From contig NZ_CP044543.1 of NCBI RefSeq assembly GCF_008932115.1, forward strand, positions 6,640,501 to 6,704,500: DNA of 64,000 nucleotides. Direction: 5' to 3'. Numbering within the stretch: the stretch's first letter is position 1; each line of letters starts with the position of its first letter. The stretch is from Bradyrhizobium betae (GTDB lineage Bacteria; Pseudomonadota; Alphaproteobacteria; Rhizobiales; Xanthobacteraceae). Positions 47,822 to 56,743 of the stretch are shown here, piece after piece. The notes below the pieces were generated by a model that was not told the origin of the DNA, did no database searches, and worked only from the letters and a program-made list of their open reading frames with translations. A program made the translations under genes and the position numbers.

Positions 47822-48363
47822 CGCGACATCGAGATGTTGGCGCCGCGGAACTGGCTGTCCGCGCGCATCGTGACGTTCTGCCTGTTGCCACTGGTCTTCA
47901 GCGCGATGTTGGCGTTGAAGCCGGCGGCCGAGGCGACCACCTCGAAGTTTCCGCCGCCGCCGCGGCCCTGGAGCGAGCCGGAGATGTTGCGGCTGGTCTC
48001 GGACCAACTGCCGGTGATGGCGCTGCCCTCGGCCTTGACGCTGGCGCCGAGGTTGAACTTGTAGGCATCGCTGGCGCAGGTCAGCGACATTTCCATGGTC
48101 GGTCCGATCGGGGCATATTTAGCCCGGCAGCGGATCCGCTCGGTCGAGCCGTCATCCAGCATGACGGTGCCGCCGCCGCTCCAGTTGCCGGCCATCGGAG
48201 CAAACGGGCCGGACTGGGCCTTGCTTTCCGAGCTGACGATCCCCGCAGCAAACAGAACCGCGGCCGCGATCAGCAGCCGCCAGTTCCAGGCGCGAGCCTC
48301 GATTGGTTTATTGGCGCGATGCTTCCCACCGCCCGCTGCACGGTATGCCTGCAGATGCTCCAT
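47818..48363 (-). CDS. Exported or membrane-anchored protein of unknown function
   Basis: A 181-aa protein. WNWRLLIAAAVLFAAGIVSS is a membrane or signal segment after a basic 40-residue N-terminal part. The mature region (FAPMAGNWSGGGTVMLDDGS, MEMSLTCASDAYKFNLGA, GSAITGSWSETSRNISGSL) is an all-beta, lipocalin-like barrel by pattern. GGGGAAGTGGA precedes ATG 48363. It begins inside the end of the neighbouring gene (overlap 48308-48363). Confidence 0.75.
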   Translation of the reverse strand: MEHLQAYRAAGGGKHRANKPIEARAWNWRLLIAAAVLFAAGIVSSESKAQSGPFAPMAGNWSGGGTVMLDDGSTERIRCRAKYAPIGPTMEMSLTCASDAYKFNLGASVKAEGSAITGSWSETSRNISGSLQGRGGGGNFEVVASAAGFNANIALKTSGNRQNVTMRADSQFRGANISMSR

Positions 48364-48658
48364 TCCACTTCCCCGATCCGGCGTTGCCGTTGAGTTGACC
48401 GTTGGCATATGCACCATTGATCGAAACTTTCACAAGACCCTCACGGCCAATGGTGCCGGAAACGTTAGCGCCGGGCGCGGTGATCCTGCCGTCGGCAACC
48501 GTCAGCAAGGAACTTGCGGTCGGCTCGCAGGTGCCGCTCTTGGTGACGATGGTGACCTGCCAGTTGCCGTCATAGGGGCTCTGGGCGAAAGCGGGGGCGG
48601 CGAGGGTGCCGGCGAAAACTGAAGCGGCACAGAACGCCGCGATGCGAGCAAAACGCAT
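48308..48658 (-). CDS. Small exported protein of unknown function
   Basis: A 116-aa protein with a signal peptide (RIAAFCAASVFAGTLAAPAF then AQSP). The mature part (YDGNWQVTIVTKSGTCEP, GSGKWNGASAGIPCSGRWEA) is a short beta-sheet domain with two cysteines. The pattern WQVT...SGKW resembles that of the next gene downstream, so both may descend from one ancestor. Its last 56 bp overlap the start of that gene in another frame. Confidence 0.78.
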   Translation of the reverse strand: MRFARIAAFCAASVFAGTLAAPAFAQSPYDGNWQVTIVTKSGTCEPTASSLLTVADGRITAPGANVSGTIGREGLVKVSINGAYANGQLNGNAGSGKWNGASAGIPCSGRWEASRQ

Positions 48659-48830
48659 AAATTCCGTCCTTCAATGTGTCTGATATGCTGACGCTTATTC
48701 GGACGAAATGTGACGGAAATTTGTTGCGATGCCAAAGCGAAAATTGTTCCTTTGGGAACAATGGTTTATTTGCGTTTTTCACTCCGATTTTTGAAGTAAA
48801 ATCAACGCGGCTTCACGTTAAGGGTAAACG

Positions 48831-49418
48831 TCAGGAGAGACTCGGCGCGGAGGTCGCGAACTGCTCGTCCTGAGTCTTGGAGGGCAGCGCCTTGTGGACC
48901 TTGGCATAATCGATCACGTCGGCCAGCAGCTTGAGCCCGAGCGGGGCGAGGGCGCGCTCCCACAGCTCCCGCGCGGTCTCGCCCTTCTTCACGAAGCACC
49001 ACTCCTGGGCGGCGATCGCGCCGGCGTCCATGCGGTCGGCGAGATGATAGATGGTGCCGCCGGCGATCGGATCGCCCTCCTTGATGGTCCACTCCACGGC
49101 GGCCTTGCCGCGGTGTCGCGGCAGCAGCGAGGGGTGGTAGCCGATTCCGCCGAGCCTGGCGGCGGCGAGCGCGTCCTTGCCGATCCGGGCGTGGCTGTGG
49201 GCGGTGATGATCAGGTCGGTGTCGGGGGCGATCTCGGAGGCGACCACGAGCTTCGGATCGGCCTGCACCACCACCTCGATTCCAGCCGCCTTCGCGGTCG
49301 CGGCGAGGCGATCCTCGGCATCGGCCACCACGACCCGCACGATCGAGACGCCGTGTTCCCGGAGCATGTTCAGGGTGGTCACGCCGAAATGGCGGGAGCC
49401 GACAAGGGTAATGCGCAT
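48831..49418 (-). CDS. Formyltransferase-fold protein with altered catalytic Asn
   Basis: A 195-aa protein with the N-terminal fold of methionyl-tRNA/GAR formyltransferase (MRITLVGSRHFGVTTLNML; HPSLLPRHRGKAAVEW; DRMDAGAIAAQ). It has no C-terminal tRNA domain. The catalytic triad N-x-H...D has Gly93 in place of Asn (sequence IGYHPSLLP), while His95 and the Asp of RMDAG remain. It therefore probably is not a normal formyltransferase; amine-sugar or amino-acid relatives exist. Neighbours give no clue. Confidence 0.75.
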   Translation of the reverse strand: MRITLVGSRHFGVTTLNMLREHGVSIVRVVVADAEDRLAATAKAAGIEVVVQADPKLVVASEIAPDTDLIITAHSHARIGKDALAAARLGGIGYHPSLLPRHRGKAAVEWTIKEGDPIAGGTIYHLADRMDAGAIAAQEWCFVKKGETARELWERALAPLGLKLLADVIDYAKVHKALPSKTQDEQFATSAPSLS

Positions 49419-49608
49419 GGGTGTCCGATCCGTCTCGCAGCTGCGTCATCCTCCCGATAACACGTCCGCACGCCCTGTCACCACCCGCCCGGCGTTTGCG
49501 CCGGTTATCAACAATGCGCCGGGTTCGGGACGGAGCGAACTCCGCGATTGCACGGCCGCGCGTTCCGGTGCTTGCATGCGCGCATGGCACCGTATCAGGA
49601 GCGAGCGG

Positions 49609-49893
49609 ATGCGAAGCGCGTGGTTTTTCCTTCTCGCGGCACTGGCCGTGGCAACTCCCGCCCACGCCGGCGGGCCATACCCGGCGGTGCCGCCCGAGAC
49701 CGGCGTGGCGCCGTTCATCGGTCCGACCTGGGACAGCTATCGCTGCGCCCGGGCACCCGTCACCAATTTCTATCACGACGCCTATTACGGCGAGGAGCCG
49801 CCGGCGCTTGATCGTGGCTACGCCTACCGGCCGTATTATCGCTACAGCGCATATCGCAGGTTGCCGCGGACGTATTTCTGCGTCACGGACTAG
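49609..49893 (+). CDS. Small exported Tyr-rich protein
   Basis: A 94-aa protein with signal peptide (RSAWFFLLAALAVATPAHA) and a mature part rich in Tyr and Pro (YRCARAP, FYHDAYYG, GYAYRPYYRYSAYRRLPRTY) ending in FCVTD. Two cysteines. CAGGAGCGAGCGG precedes the ATG. No family is recognised. Confidence 0.72.
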   Translation: MRSAWFFLLAALAVATPAHAGGPYPAVPPETGVAPFIGPTWDSYRCARAPVTNFYHDAYYGEEPPALDRGYAYRPYYRYSAYRRLPRTYFCVTD

Positions 49894-50046
49894 CGTTGCC
49901 GCTCCGCCACGGTGGAGGACAAACCGACAGCGCGAGGGTTCCTGTGTTTCAATTTTAACAGAAGGAATCCGTCGTGCGCCGTTAGAACATGCCCCAACCG
50001 GGGCTGGCCAAATTTCATTCCGGATCCGTTTTCAAACCCGGCTTTG

Positions 50047-50076
50047 GCCGCTGGCATGATCGCCAGCGGCTTTTTT
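50047..50076 (+). terminator. Rho-independent terminator A
   Basis: GCCGCTGGC and GCCAGCGGC (9-bp perfect stem, 6-nt loop) followed by TTTTTT. About 150 bp after the stop of the gene at 49609, too far to be its direct terminator unless it has a long 3' UTR. Confidence 0.9.
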
Positions 50077-50183
50077 CATGCCGCGCATCACGAAATCATG
50101 TGACGGTAACGCGTTCTCAACCAGCCCGGCGTATCGACGAATCCGTCGCGGATTTGTATTGCGTACCGCGACACCAAAAATGT

Positions 50184-50217
50184 CCCGCCGGCGCGGGTGC
50201 GCCGCGCGGGCTTTTTT
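50184..50217 (+). terminator. Rho-independent terminator B
   Basis: A GC-only stem (CCCGC-CGGCGC against GCGCCG-CGCGGG) followed by TTTTTT. It ends 15 bp before the ATG of the 77-aa gene at 50233, so it can serve a preceding small RNA or act as an attenuator. Confidence 0.85.
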
Positions 50218-50232
50218 GCCGGGACCGATTTC

Positions 50233-50466
50233 ATGCCGAACGCAATTGAGCAGATCGTCAACGCCTATGTGCGGCTGAAGAACCGCCGTGGCCTCGACGC
50301 GCTGATGATGCACAGGCAGCGGCTCGCGGTCGATCTGAAGAGCAAGTCCGGCTACGATTTCAGCCTGCCGATCGGCCAGATCGACGAGGAGATCGCGATC
50401 ATCGAGGAGGGGCTCAGTCGGCTGAAGGCTGAATCCGCGGATCCCGGTGCGACACATCCGGTCTGA
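50233..50466 (+). CDS. Small cytoplasmic protein, unknown function
   Basis: A 77-aa protein (MPNAIEQIVNAYVRLKNRRG, LDALMMHRQRLAVDLKSKSG, YDFSLPIGQIDEEIAIIEEG), mainly helical, with a basic centre and acidic end. It lies right after a strong terminator, so expression would depend on read-through or its own promoter. Function unknown. Confidence 0.65.
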   Translation: MPNAIEQIVNAYVRLKNRRGLDALMMHRQRLAVDLKSKSGYDFSLPIGQIDEEIAIIEEGLSRLKAESADPGATHPV

Positions 50467-50471
50467 CGTGA

Positions 50472-50774
50472 TCAGTCGCGCCGGCCGCCGTCGATGACGG
50501 TGAACAGCGGCCGCGCCGGGGTCGGCTCGACCAGCAATTCCTCCACGAGCGCGGTGGCTGCATCGACATATTTCCGCGTCGGCTTGTCCAGCGCACGCTT
50601 GGCTTCGTCGTCGAGCGCGACTTTCGCGGCCTCGACCAGCTTGCGCATCCGCAGCGCATGCTCGTCGCCCGCCGTCAGCGTCGCGCGCGCCAGCGAGCGC
50701 AGCACGAACAGCTCGCCCTCGAGGCGGAGCAGGCGGTCGTTGAGCCTGGTGAGGACGGCGTTGAGGTCGGCCAT
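50472..50774 (-). CDS. Coiled-coil small protein, unknown function
   Basis: A 100-aa helical protein (MADLNAVLTRLNDRLLRLEG, ELFVLRSLARATLTAGDEHA) ending in RPLFTVIDGGRRD. It converges on the gene at 50233 with 5 bp between stops. ATG 50774 starts the helix; the 9 residues upstream look non-coding. Confidence 0.65.
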   Translation of the reverse strand: MADLNAVLTRLNDRLLRLEGELFVLRSLARATLTAGDEHALRMRKLVEAAKVALDDEAKRALDKPTRKYVDAATALVEELLVEPTPARPLFTVIDGGRRD

Positions 50775-50890
50775 TTCTGGTGCTCGTCGCGAAGGATCCA
50801 TCCTGATCTAGCGGCGATCGGTGAACGGATTCCAAATGCCGCTGGCGCAATTGCGGCGATCCTCATTCCGGTCGGCTCGCGCGCCGGCAC

Positions 50891-52939
50891 TCACGCCGCG
50901 GTTCTGGCGAGATAGTCGCGCGCGAAGGCGAGATACCAGTCGAGGCAGCCGGGATTGGCCATCGCCTCCTTGTTGATGACCTTGTCGACCGGGTGGCCGA
51001 GCAGCAGCTTCTTGATCGGCAGCTCCTGCTTCTTGCCGGAGAGCGTGCGCGGGATCTCGGCAACGGCGAAGATGTCGTTCGGCAGGAAGCGCCGGGACAG
51101 GCCGGCCTCGATCGCCTTGTTGATCCTGGCCCGCATCGCGCCGTCGAATACGACGCCCTCGCGCAGCACGACGAACAGCGGCATGTAGCTGTCGCGGCCG
51201 AGATATTCGAGGTCGACGACGAGGCTATCGAGCACCTCCGGCAGCGCCTCGATCGCGGAATAGAGTTCGCTCGTGCCCATGCGCAGGCCGTGCCGGTTGA
51301 TGGTGGCATCGCTGCGGCCGTAGATGATGCAGGAGCCGTCCGGATTGACCTTCAGCCAGTCGCCGTGCCGCCACACCGGTCCGCGGCCGCTGCCGTCGAA
51401 ATTGTCCGGATAGGTCTCGAAATAACTGGAGCGATAGCGCGCGCCGTCCTTGTCGTTCCAGAAATAGAGCGGCATCGACGGCATCGGCTCGGTACAGACG
51501 AGCTCGCCGACCTCGTCGATCACGGCATGGCCCTGCTCATTGAAGGCTTCCACCGCAGCTCCGAGCGAGCGGCACTGCATCGCGCCGGGCGTCTGCGGCA
51601 GCTCGCGATTGCCGCCGATGAAGGCGCCGGCGAAATCGGTGCCGCCGGAGATGTTGGCCCACCAGATGTCGGCCTGCGCCTTGCTGCCGTTGATCTTCGA
51701 CAGGCCAGCGAAGCGGTCGTTGAACCAGGCCTGGGTGTCGGCGCTGAGCGGCGAGCCGGTCGAGCCGAGGCAGCGCAGCCGCGAGAGGTCGCCGGCGGCA
51801 GCGAGATCGATCTCGGCCTTGGCGCAACTGGCGAAGAACGCCGCGCCCGCGCCGAAGAAGGTCGCTTTCGCCTGCGCCACGAAGCGCCACAGCGTGGTCC
51901 AGTCCGGCTTGTCCCTGGTGCCGCCGGGGCTGCCGTCGAAGATGCAGCAGGTGGTGCCGCTGAGCAGGCCGCCGACTTGGCTATTCCACATGATCCAGCC
52001 GGTCGAAGAGTACCAGTGATAGCGCTCGCCGAACGAGTTCTCGTGATAGGAGCAGCCGAGATCGTTGTGCAGGCCGAGCAGCGCCAGCACGACGATGACG
52101 ATGCCGCCATGGCCGTGCACGATCGGTTTCGGCAGGCCGGTGGTGCCGCTGGAATAGACGATCCAGAGTGGATGATCGAACGGCAGCCATTCCGGCTCGA
52201 ACGCTTCGATCGCCGCGCCCGTCGTCGCGACGATGTCGGCGAGCAGGGCATCCGGCGCCGCCGGCGCGCCGGTCTCGCTGTGCAGGATGACATGCTCGAC
52301 CGTGGGCAGGGAGCGACGCAGCTCGGCGACAACGTCGTTGCGGTCATGCCGCCGGCCGGCATAGGTGACGGCGTCGCAGGCGATCAGCACCTTCGGCTCG
52401 ATCTGCTTGAAGCGGTCGATCACGGCGGGCGCGGCCATGTCGGGCGCGCAGACGCTCCAGATCGCGCCGAGGCTGGCGGTTGCCAGGAACGCGATGATGG
52501 TCTCGGGGATGTTGGGCAGATAGGCGGCGACACGATCGCCGGGCTTGATGCCGTGGTCCTTCAGATGCAGCGCCAGCGCAGCCGCCTTGCGCCGCAGCTC
52601 GGGCCAGCTGGTTTCCGTCAGCCTGCCGTCTTCGCCGCTGCTGACGATCGCGGGCAGACCGGCGGCATGCGCCGCCTCCACATGCCGGAATACTTGCCGC
52701 GCATAGTTCACCTGCGCACCGGGAAACCAGACCGCACCGGGCATCTTGCGCTCGGTGATCACGGCGGCAAACGGCGTCGGCGATTGCAGATCGTAATAGT
52801 CCCAGATGCTGCGCCAGAAGCCGTCGAGATCGCGCACCGACCACTGCCGCATCTGCTCGTAGTTCGCGAAGGTGAGGCCACGCTGCTCGGCGAGCCAGTT
52901 TCGATAGAGGGCGATCTGGGGAATGAAGGGAATGGTCAT
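50891..52939 (-). CDS. Acetoacetate-CoA ligase
   Basis: A 682-aa acyl-CoA synthetase of the acetoacetyl-CoA synthetase type (AacS), which activates ketone bodies and links to polyhydroxybutyrate turnover. WIVYSSGTTGLPKPIVHGHG is the AMP-binding loop; GRSDATINRHGLRMGTSELY the A8 motif; RTLSGKKQELPIKKLL carries the catalytic lysine. N-terminal SIWDYYDLQSPTPFAAVITE and GAVWFPGAQVNYARQVF are AacS-type. It is single, with a 52940-53377 gap upstream. Confidence 0.93.
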   Translation of the reverse strand: MTIPFIPQIALYRNWLAEQRGLTFANYEQMRQWSVRDLDGFWRSIWDYYDLQSPTPFAAVITERKMPGAVWFPGAQVNYARQVFRHVEAAHAAGLPAIVSSGEDGRLTETSWPELRRKAAALALHLKDHGIKPGDRVAAYLPNIPETIIAFLATASLGAIWSVCAPDMAAPAVIDRFKQIEPKVLIACDAVTYAGRRHDRNDVVAELRRSLPTVEHVILHSETGAPAAPDALLADIVATTGAAIEAFEPEWLPFDHPLWIVYSSGTTGLPKPIVHGHGGIVIVVLALLGLHNDLGCSYHENSFGERYHWYSSTGWIMWNSQVGGLLSGTTCCIFDGSPGGTRDKPDWTTLWRFVAQAKATFFGAGAAFFASCAKAEIDLAAAGDLSRLRCLGSTGSPLSADTQAWFNDRFAGLSKINGSKAQADIWWANISGGTDFAGAFIGGNRELPQTPGAMQCRSLGAAVEAFNEQGHAVIDEVGELVCTEPMPSMPLYFWNDKDGARYRSSYFETYPDNFDGSGRGPVWRHGDWLKVNPDGSCIIYGRSDATINRHGLRMGTSELYSAIEALPEVLDSLVVDLEYLGRDSYMPLFVVLREGVVFDGAMRARINKAIEAGLSRRFLPNDIFAVAEIPRTLSGKKQELPIKKLLLGHPVDKVINKEAMANPGCLDWYLAFARDYLARTAA

Positions 52940-53377
52940 GTTCTTACGACGTCAGTTGATGGCAGGGCAGTTTAACGGCAGCCACCTCACAGCGGAAGCT
53001 GTGCCTGATGGTCGAATGGCGCGACCGCGTCATGCGATTTGCAAGACTCTTGCTTCTGCTGACGCCCCATTCGATGAGGCGGCCAGCATCTCGCACGTTT
53101 CGTCGGATCGAAGCGATATTGGCTTGCGAGGGCTCCGGAATTTGCGGACGCAAAATTCTGCGCGGCGGAAGGTCTGGCCATGAGCGTCCTGCGCTGAAGC
53201 AGAACATCCGGCTGAAGACCCGGAAATTGTCGCAGTAGTCCAACCGCAAGGCGCCGCAGCCCATCTCCAGACACCTATTCCAGGCTGTGTTGCTTCACTG
53301 CACTAGGCGGGATGATCGACGACCAGTACAACTTACGGGAGTTTCTCCTATTGCGTCCTGAAACGGGAATTACATCA
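52940..53377. other. Intergenic region, no gene seen
   Basis: 438 bp between the divergent AacS and barrel genes. It must carry both promoters. I see no palindromic repeat, T-run hairpin or conserved coding frame. A short in-frame upstream ATG for the barrel gene at 53312 is not used. Confidence 0.5.
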
Positions 53378-54145
53378 ATGAAAACGAAACTTGCTATTGC
53401 AGCAATTCTTTTGGCATCGACGTCCATTGCCTCTGCGGCCGATATGGCCATGAAGGCACCTTACGCAGCGCCTGCCGCAGTCTGGAACTGGACGGGCTTT
53501 TACGTCGGTGCCAACGCCGGCGGCGGCTGGGGCACCACCGAAACGACCCTGGCCAGCGCGGGCGGCCTGCCTGTCCCCGGCGGGATTGCTCTCACCCAGA
53601 ACAGCCGAAGCGGCTTCCTCGGTGGTGGCCAGGCGGGCTACAACTTCCAGTCCGGATGGGCGGTTTTCGGCGTCGAAGGCACCATTGATGGGCTTGACGT
53701 CAAGGGCACCATGCCTTGCTTCGGCGTTGCTGTTGGCTTGTCCTGCACGGCGAAAAGCGATTGGCTGGCGACCGTAACCGGTCGTATCGGTGGCGTCGTC
53801 GGCGATCGCACCCTTGTTTACGTGAAGGGCGGCGCGGCTTGGCTCAACTCCAAACACACCCTCAGCAGTGTCGCCGGGTTTGGCGGCGGTGGTGCCGCGT
53901 TCTCCACGTCGGCGACCAGCACGACGTTTGGCTGGTTGCTCGGCCTTGGAACAGAATACGCGTTCGACCACAACTGGAGCGCGTTCGTCGAGTACAACTA
54001 CATGGAGTTCGACAAGAAGACGATCAACCTCGACTTCGGCGTTGGCGGCCCCGGCGCGATCGGCGTCGACGTCAAGAACAAGCTGTCGGTTGCCAAGGTC
54101 GGCGTGAACTACAAGTTCGGCGGCCCGGTCGTCGCCAGGTACTGA
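53378..54145 (+). CDS. Outer-membrane beta-barrel protein (Omp25/31-like), copy 4
   Basis: A 255-aa barrel protein: signal peptide (KLAIAAILLASTSIASA), mature start ADMAMKAPYAAP, then WNWTGFYVGANAGGGWGTTE, and end VNYKFGGPVVARY. Strand composition resembles the three copies near ssb. Two cysteines (PCFGVAVGLSC) in one loop suggest a disulfide. A strong terminator follows. Confidence 0.88.
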   Translation: MKTKLAIAAILLASTSIASAADMAMKAPYAAPAAVWNWTGFYVGANAGGGWGTTETTLASAGGLPVPGGIALTQNSRSGFLGGGQAGYNFQSGWAVFGVEGTIDGLDVKGTMPCFGVAVGLSCTAKSDWLATVTGRIGGVVGDRTLVYVKGGAAWLNSKHTLSSVAGFGGGGAAFSTSATSTTFGWLLGLGTEYAFDHNWSAFVEYNYMEFDKKTINLDFGVGGPGAIGVDVKNKLSVAKVGVNYKFGGPVVARY

Positions 54146-54164
54146 TCCGATCCTGATCGAGCGT

Positions 54165-54200
54165 CAAAGTCCCGGCCTCGGCCGGGACTTTTTTCTTTTG
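54165..54200 (+). terminator. Rho-independent terminator of barrel gene copy 4
   Basis: AAAGTCCCGGCC and GGCCGGGACTTT (overlapping GGCC core) form a tight stem and CTC loop followed by TTTTTTCTTTT. It is 20 bp beyond the stop codon of the gene at 53378. Confidence 0.92.
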
Positions 54201-54226
54201 CGTCCGGCGATGCGGTCCGCAGAAGC

Positions 54227-54454
54227 CTACCACTGCACACCGGACCATCGCCGTCCGAACACAGGCGGCTTGGTCTTCACCGCTGTCCAGCCGAAGAAGT
54301 GATGCTTGCCGGACCAGGCGTGCACCTCGCCGCTGCAGATGCTGCATTTGAAGCTGCCGGTGTGCAGCTCGCTGTGCTCTTCCCGTGTCGCAGTGTAGTT
54401 CATGCCGCAACCGGTGCAGGTGAATTCTTCGGTCGTCCAGATGCTGTTGGCCAT
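54227..54454 (-). CDS. Small zinc-ribbon protein with His/Cys-rich knuckles
   Basis: A 75-aa protein with CTGCG and CSIC pairs (FTCTGCGMNYTA, FKCSICSGEVHAW) that should bind one zinc, then SGKHHFFGWTAV. No other domain. Its fold type matches other tiny zinc-ribbon genes here at 42884 and 57329, though sequences differ. Function unknown. Confidence 0.75.
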   Translation of the reverse strand: MANSIWTTEEFTCTGCGMNYTATREEHSELHTGSFKCSICSGEVHAWSGKHHFFGWTAVKTKPPVFGRRWSGVQW

Positions 54455-54732
54455 TGCACATCAGTGTTTTTGAAGACTTGGCGGGAAGTGCTTGGCGCAA
54501 AGCGTAGGTGCGGGGCTTTGCATCGGCGTAAACCGGCCTCGCGAAATCCGGTTAATCGCCGTTAGTCAAACCGGACTCCGGTTGCGGCATTGCTGAATTA
54601 TCCCGGCTCTTGCGAGCGCCCATCAGTCCAGATCGCGCCGCCGACCGGTCCAAGCGCAAGCTAGATCGCGCAGCTAGATTTCACCCGTTGCCCCGGTCGG
54701 GCGGGGCGCAGATCAATGGGGGGGGAGAGGTC

Positions 54733-55455
54733 ATGAGGAAGGAACTGGTTCTGGCGTCTGCGCTACTGTTGCTGGCGACGCCCGCATTTGCCGCTGACAT
54801 CATCGCGCCCGCGCCGGTCAAGGCGCCGGTGGCAGCCCAGATCTTCAGCTGGACCGGCTTCTACATCGGCGCGCATGGCGGCGGCGCCTGGAGCAAATGG
54901 ACCGGCATCGATCCGACCGATCCGACCTCGACCTGGAGCTCGGTCACGGCCAGCGGCGGCATCGTCGGCGGCCAGATCGGCGGCAATTATCAGGTCGGCA
55001 ATTTTGTGGTTGGCCTCGAAGGCACCGGCGCCTGGTCCAGCGTCACGTTGAACGCCGGCGGCCCGTTCGGCGGCGGCGGCGCCGGCTTCAACCTGTCGCT
55101 CAAGAACGACTATATCGCCACGGTCGCGGGCCGCTTCGGCGTCGCCTTCGATCGCGTGCTGCTCTACACCAAGGGCGGCGCGGCCTTCACCCGGGACGAG
55201 TACAGCGCCAATAACGGCCTTGCCGGCCCGCTGGCCGGCTCCGCCTCGGGCAGCTTCAACCGCACCGGCTGGCTCGCCGGCGGCGGCGTGGAATGGATGT
55301 TCATGCCGAACTGGTCGGTGCGGGCCGAGTACAACTATCTCGGCTTCGGCGCGATCACCGAGCAGCCGGTGACGACAGGCAATCTGGCGGCGACGCCGGC
55401 CAATGTGAAGCTGAACATCCAGACCGGAACGGTCGGCGTGAACTATCATTTCTGA
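54733..55455 (+). CDS. Outer-membrane beta-barrel protein (Omp25/31-like), copy 5
   Basis: A 240-aa barrel protein: signal peptide (ELVLASALLLLATPAFA), then FSWTGFYIGAHGGGAWSKW, strands up to the C-terminal GTVGVNYHF. It lacks the GGPVVAKY tail of copies 2 and 3. A long purine run (GGGGGGGGAGAGG) precedes the ATG. No clear terminator is seen before the next gene. Confidence 0.88.
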   Translation: MRKELVLASALLLLATPAFAADIIAPAPVKAPVAAQIFSWTGFYIGAHGGGAWSKWTGIDPTDPTSTWSSVTASGGIVGGQIGGNYQVGNFVVGLEGTGAWSSVTLNAGGPFGGGGAGFNLSLKNDYIATVAGRFGVAFDRVLLYTKGGAAFTRDEYSANNGLAGPLAGSASGSFNRTGWLAGGGVEWMFMPNWSVRAEYNYLGFGAITEQPVTTGNLAATPANVKLNIQTGTVGVNYHF

Positions 55456-55645
55456 GCGAATGGAGCGCCATCGCTCGGCCTGCCGGGCGTATCCGCCCTG
55501 CGATGTTTGACGACGCGCCGGGCGGCGCGGCGGTCCGGTCGCTTGCGCCGGCGCGGGCCCCGTCGTCTTGACGCCGGATGCGGGGCTGGCAATAACGGCT
55601 GCCCGCGCAAGTGCCGGAACCCGCGTCAATGCCGCAAGGAAAGCC

Positions 55646-56743
55646 GTGGCCGTGAAAAGTCTCCGTCAGCTCCTGACGGGAGAGGACATCATCCAGCTCG
55701 TGATCCGGCTCGGCCTGCTGGCCCTGTTGATCATCTGGACCTTCCTGATCATCCGTCCGTTCGTGCCGATCCTGGCCTGGAGCGGCGTGCTCGCGGTGGC
55801 GTTCTACCCGGCCTTCAGCTGGGTCGCCAGGATGCTTGGCGGCCGGCCCAAGACTGCCGCCGCCATCCTCACCCTGATCACGCTCGGCATCGTCATTGGC
55901 CCCGCGACCTGGCTCGGCATCAGCGCCGTCGACGGTGTTCGGGAGCTGGCGCGTCAGCTCGGCACCGGCGACCTAGCGCTCCAGTCGGCGCCGGAGCAGC
56001 TCAAATCCTGGCCGGTCGTCGGGCCCTGGCTGTTCGACCTCTGGGAGCAGGCCTACGCCAACATCCGCGCGGTGCTGCGCGAGGTCGCCCCCTTTCTCCA
56101 GCCGCTGGCGGGACCGCTGTTGTCGCTGGCGGGCGATGCCAGCCTCGGAACGCTGCAGTTTCTCGTCTCGGTCTTCGTGGCCGGATTCCTGTTTCCGCAC
56201 GGGCCCCGGCTGGTTGCGGCCAGTCGCGGTTTCCTGTTTCGCATCGTGCCCGAGCAGACCGAGCATTTCCTGGGACTTGCGGGCGCCACCATCCGCGCGG
56301 TGGCGCAGGGCGTAATCGGCGTCGCGATCGTGCAGGCGCTGCTGGCCGGCATCGGCTTCAAGCTCGCGGCGGTGCCGAGCGCGGGGCTTCTCGCCTTCAT
56401 CGTGCTGCTGCTCTCGATCGTTCAGATCGGCGCCTTCCTGGTCCTGCTGCCGGTCATCATCTGGATCTGGACCGCCAAGGACGTCACCACGGCGCTGCTG
56501 CTCACGGTGTTTCTCGTCCTGGTCGGCTTCATCGACACCATGTTGAAGCCGCTGGTGATGGGGCGGGGCCTCACCACGCCGACCATCGTGATCTTCGTCG
56601 GCGTGATCGGCGGAACGCTCGCCCACGGCATCGTCGGCCTGTTCATCGGGCCTATCATCCTCTCGGTGGCCTGGGAGATGATGATGGCCTGGATCAGGAC
56701 GGAGGACCGGGCGGGAGCGGGAAAGACGGCGGACGAAGGCTGA
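55646..56743 (+). CDS. AI-2E-family membrane protein (TqsA/PerM type)
   Basis: About 365 aa with eight hydrophobic helices. WTFLIIRPFVPILAWSGVLA at the front, FLGLAGATIRAVAQGVIGVA mid-chain, and GFIDTMLKPLVMGRGLTTPT near the end are family hallmarks. Members export autoinducer-2 or act as Na+/H+ exchangers; which applies here is unclear. GTG 55646 follows AAGGAAAGCC and is the likely start; a TTG at 55568 lengthens the frame by 26 residues. Confidence 0.85.
   Translation: MAVKSLRQLLTGEDIIQLVIRLGLLALLIIWTFLIIRPFVPILAWSGVLAVAFYPAFSWVARMLGGRPKTAAAILTLITLGIVIGPATWLGISAVDGVRELARQLGTGDLALQSAPEQLKSWPVVGPWLFDLWEQAYANIRAVLREVAPFLQPLAGPLLSLAGDASLGTLQFLVSVFVAGFLFPHGPRLVAASRGFLFRIVPEQTEHFLGLAGATIRAVAQGVIGVAIVQALLAGIGFKLAAVPSAGLLAFIVLLLSIVQIGAFLVLLPVIIWIWTAKDVTTALLLTVFLVLVGFIDTMLKPLVMGRGLTTPTIVIFVGVIGGTLAHGIVGLFIGPIILSVAWEMMMAWIRTEDRAGAGKTADEG

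Larger units (their letters stand above)
49894..50232. other. 339-bp intergenic region with two strong terminators and no gene
   Basis: Two intrinsic terminators on the plus strand (50047-50076, 50184-50217) stand between the small exported gene and the 77-aa gene at 50233. About 107 nt separate them, which could be an sRNA. No conserved frame is visible. Confidence 0.55.

Noticed and set aside
50032..50850. 272-codon minus-strand frame over the 50-kb small genes
   Set aside because: Runs across two strong plus-strand terminators and the better-supported 77-aa and 100-aa genes; Arg-rich without a domain.
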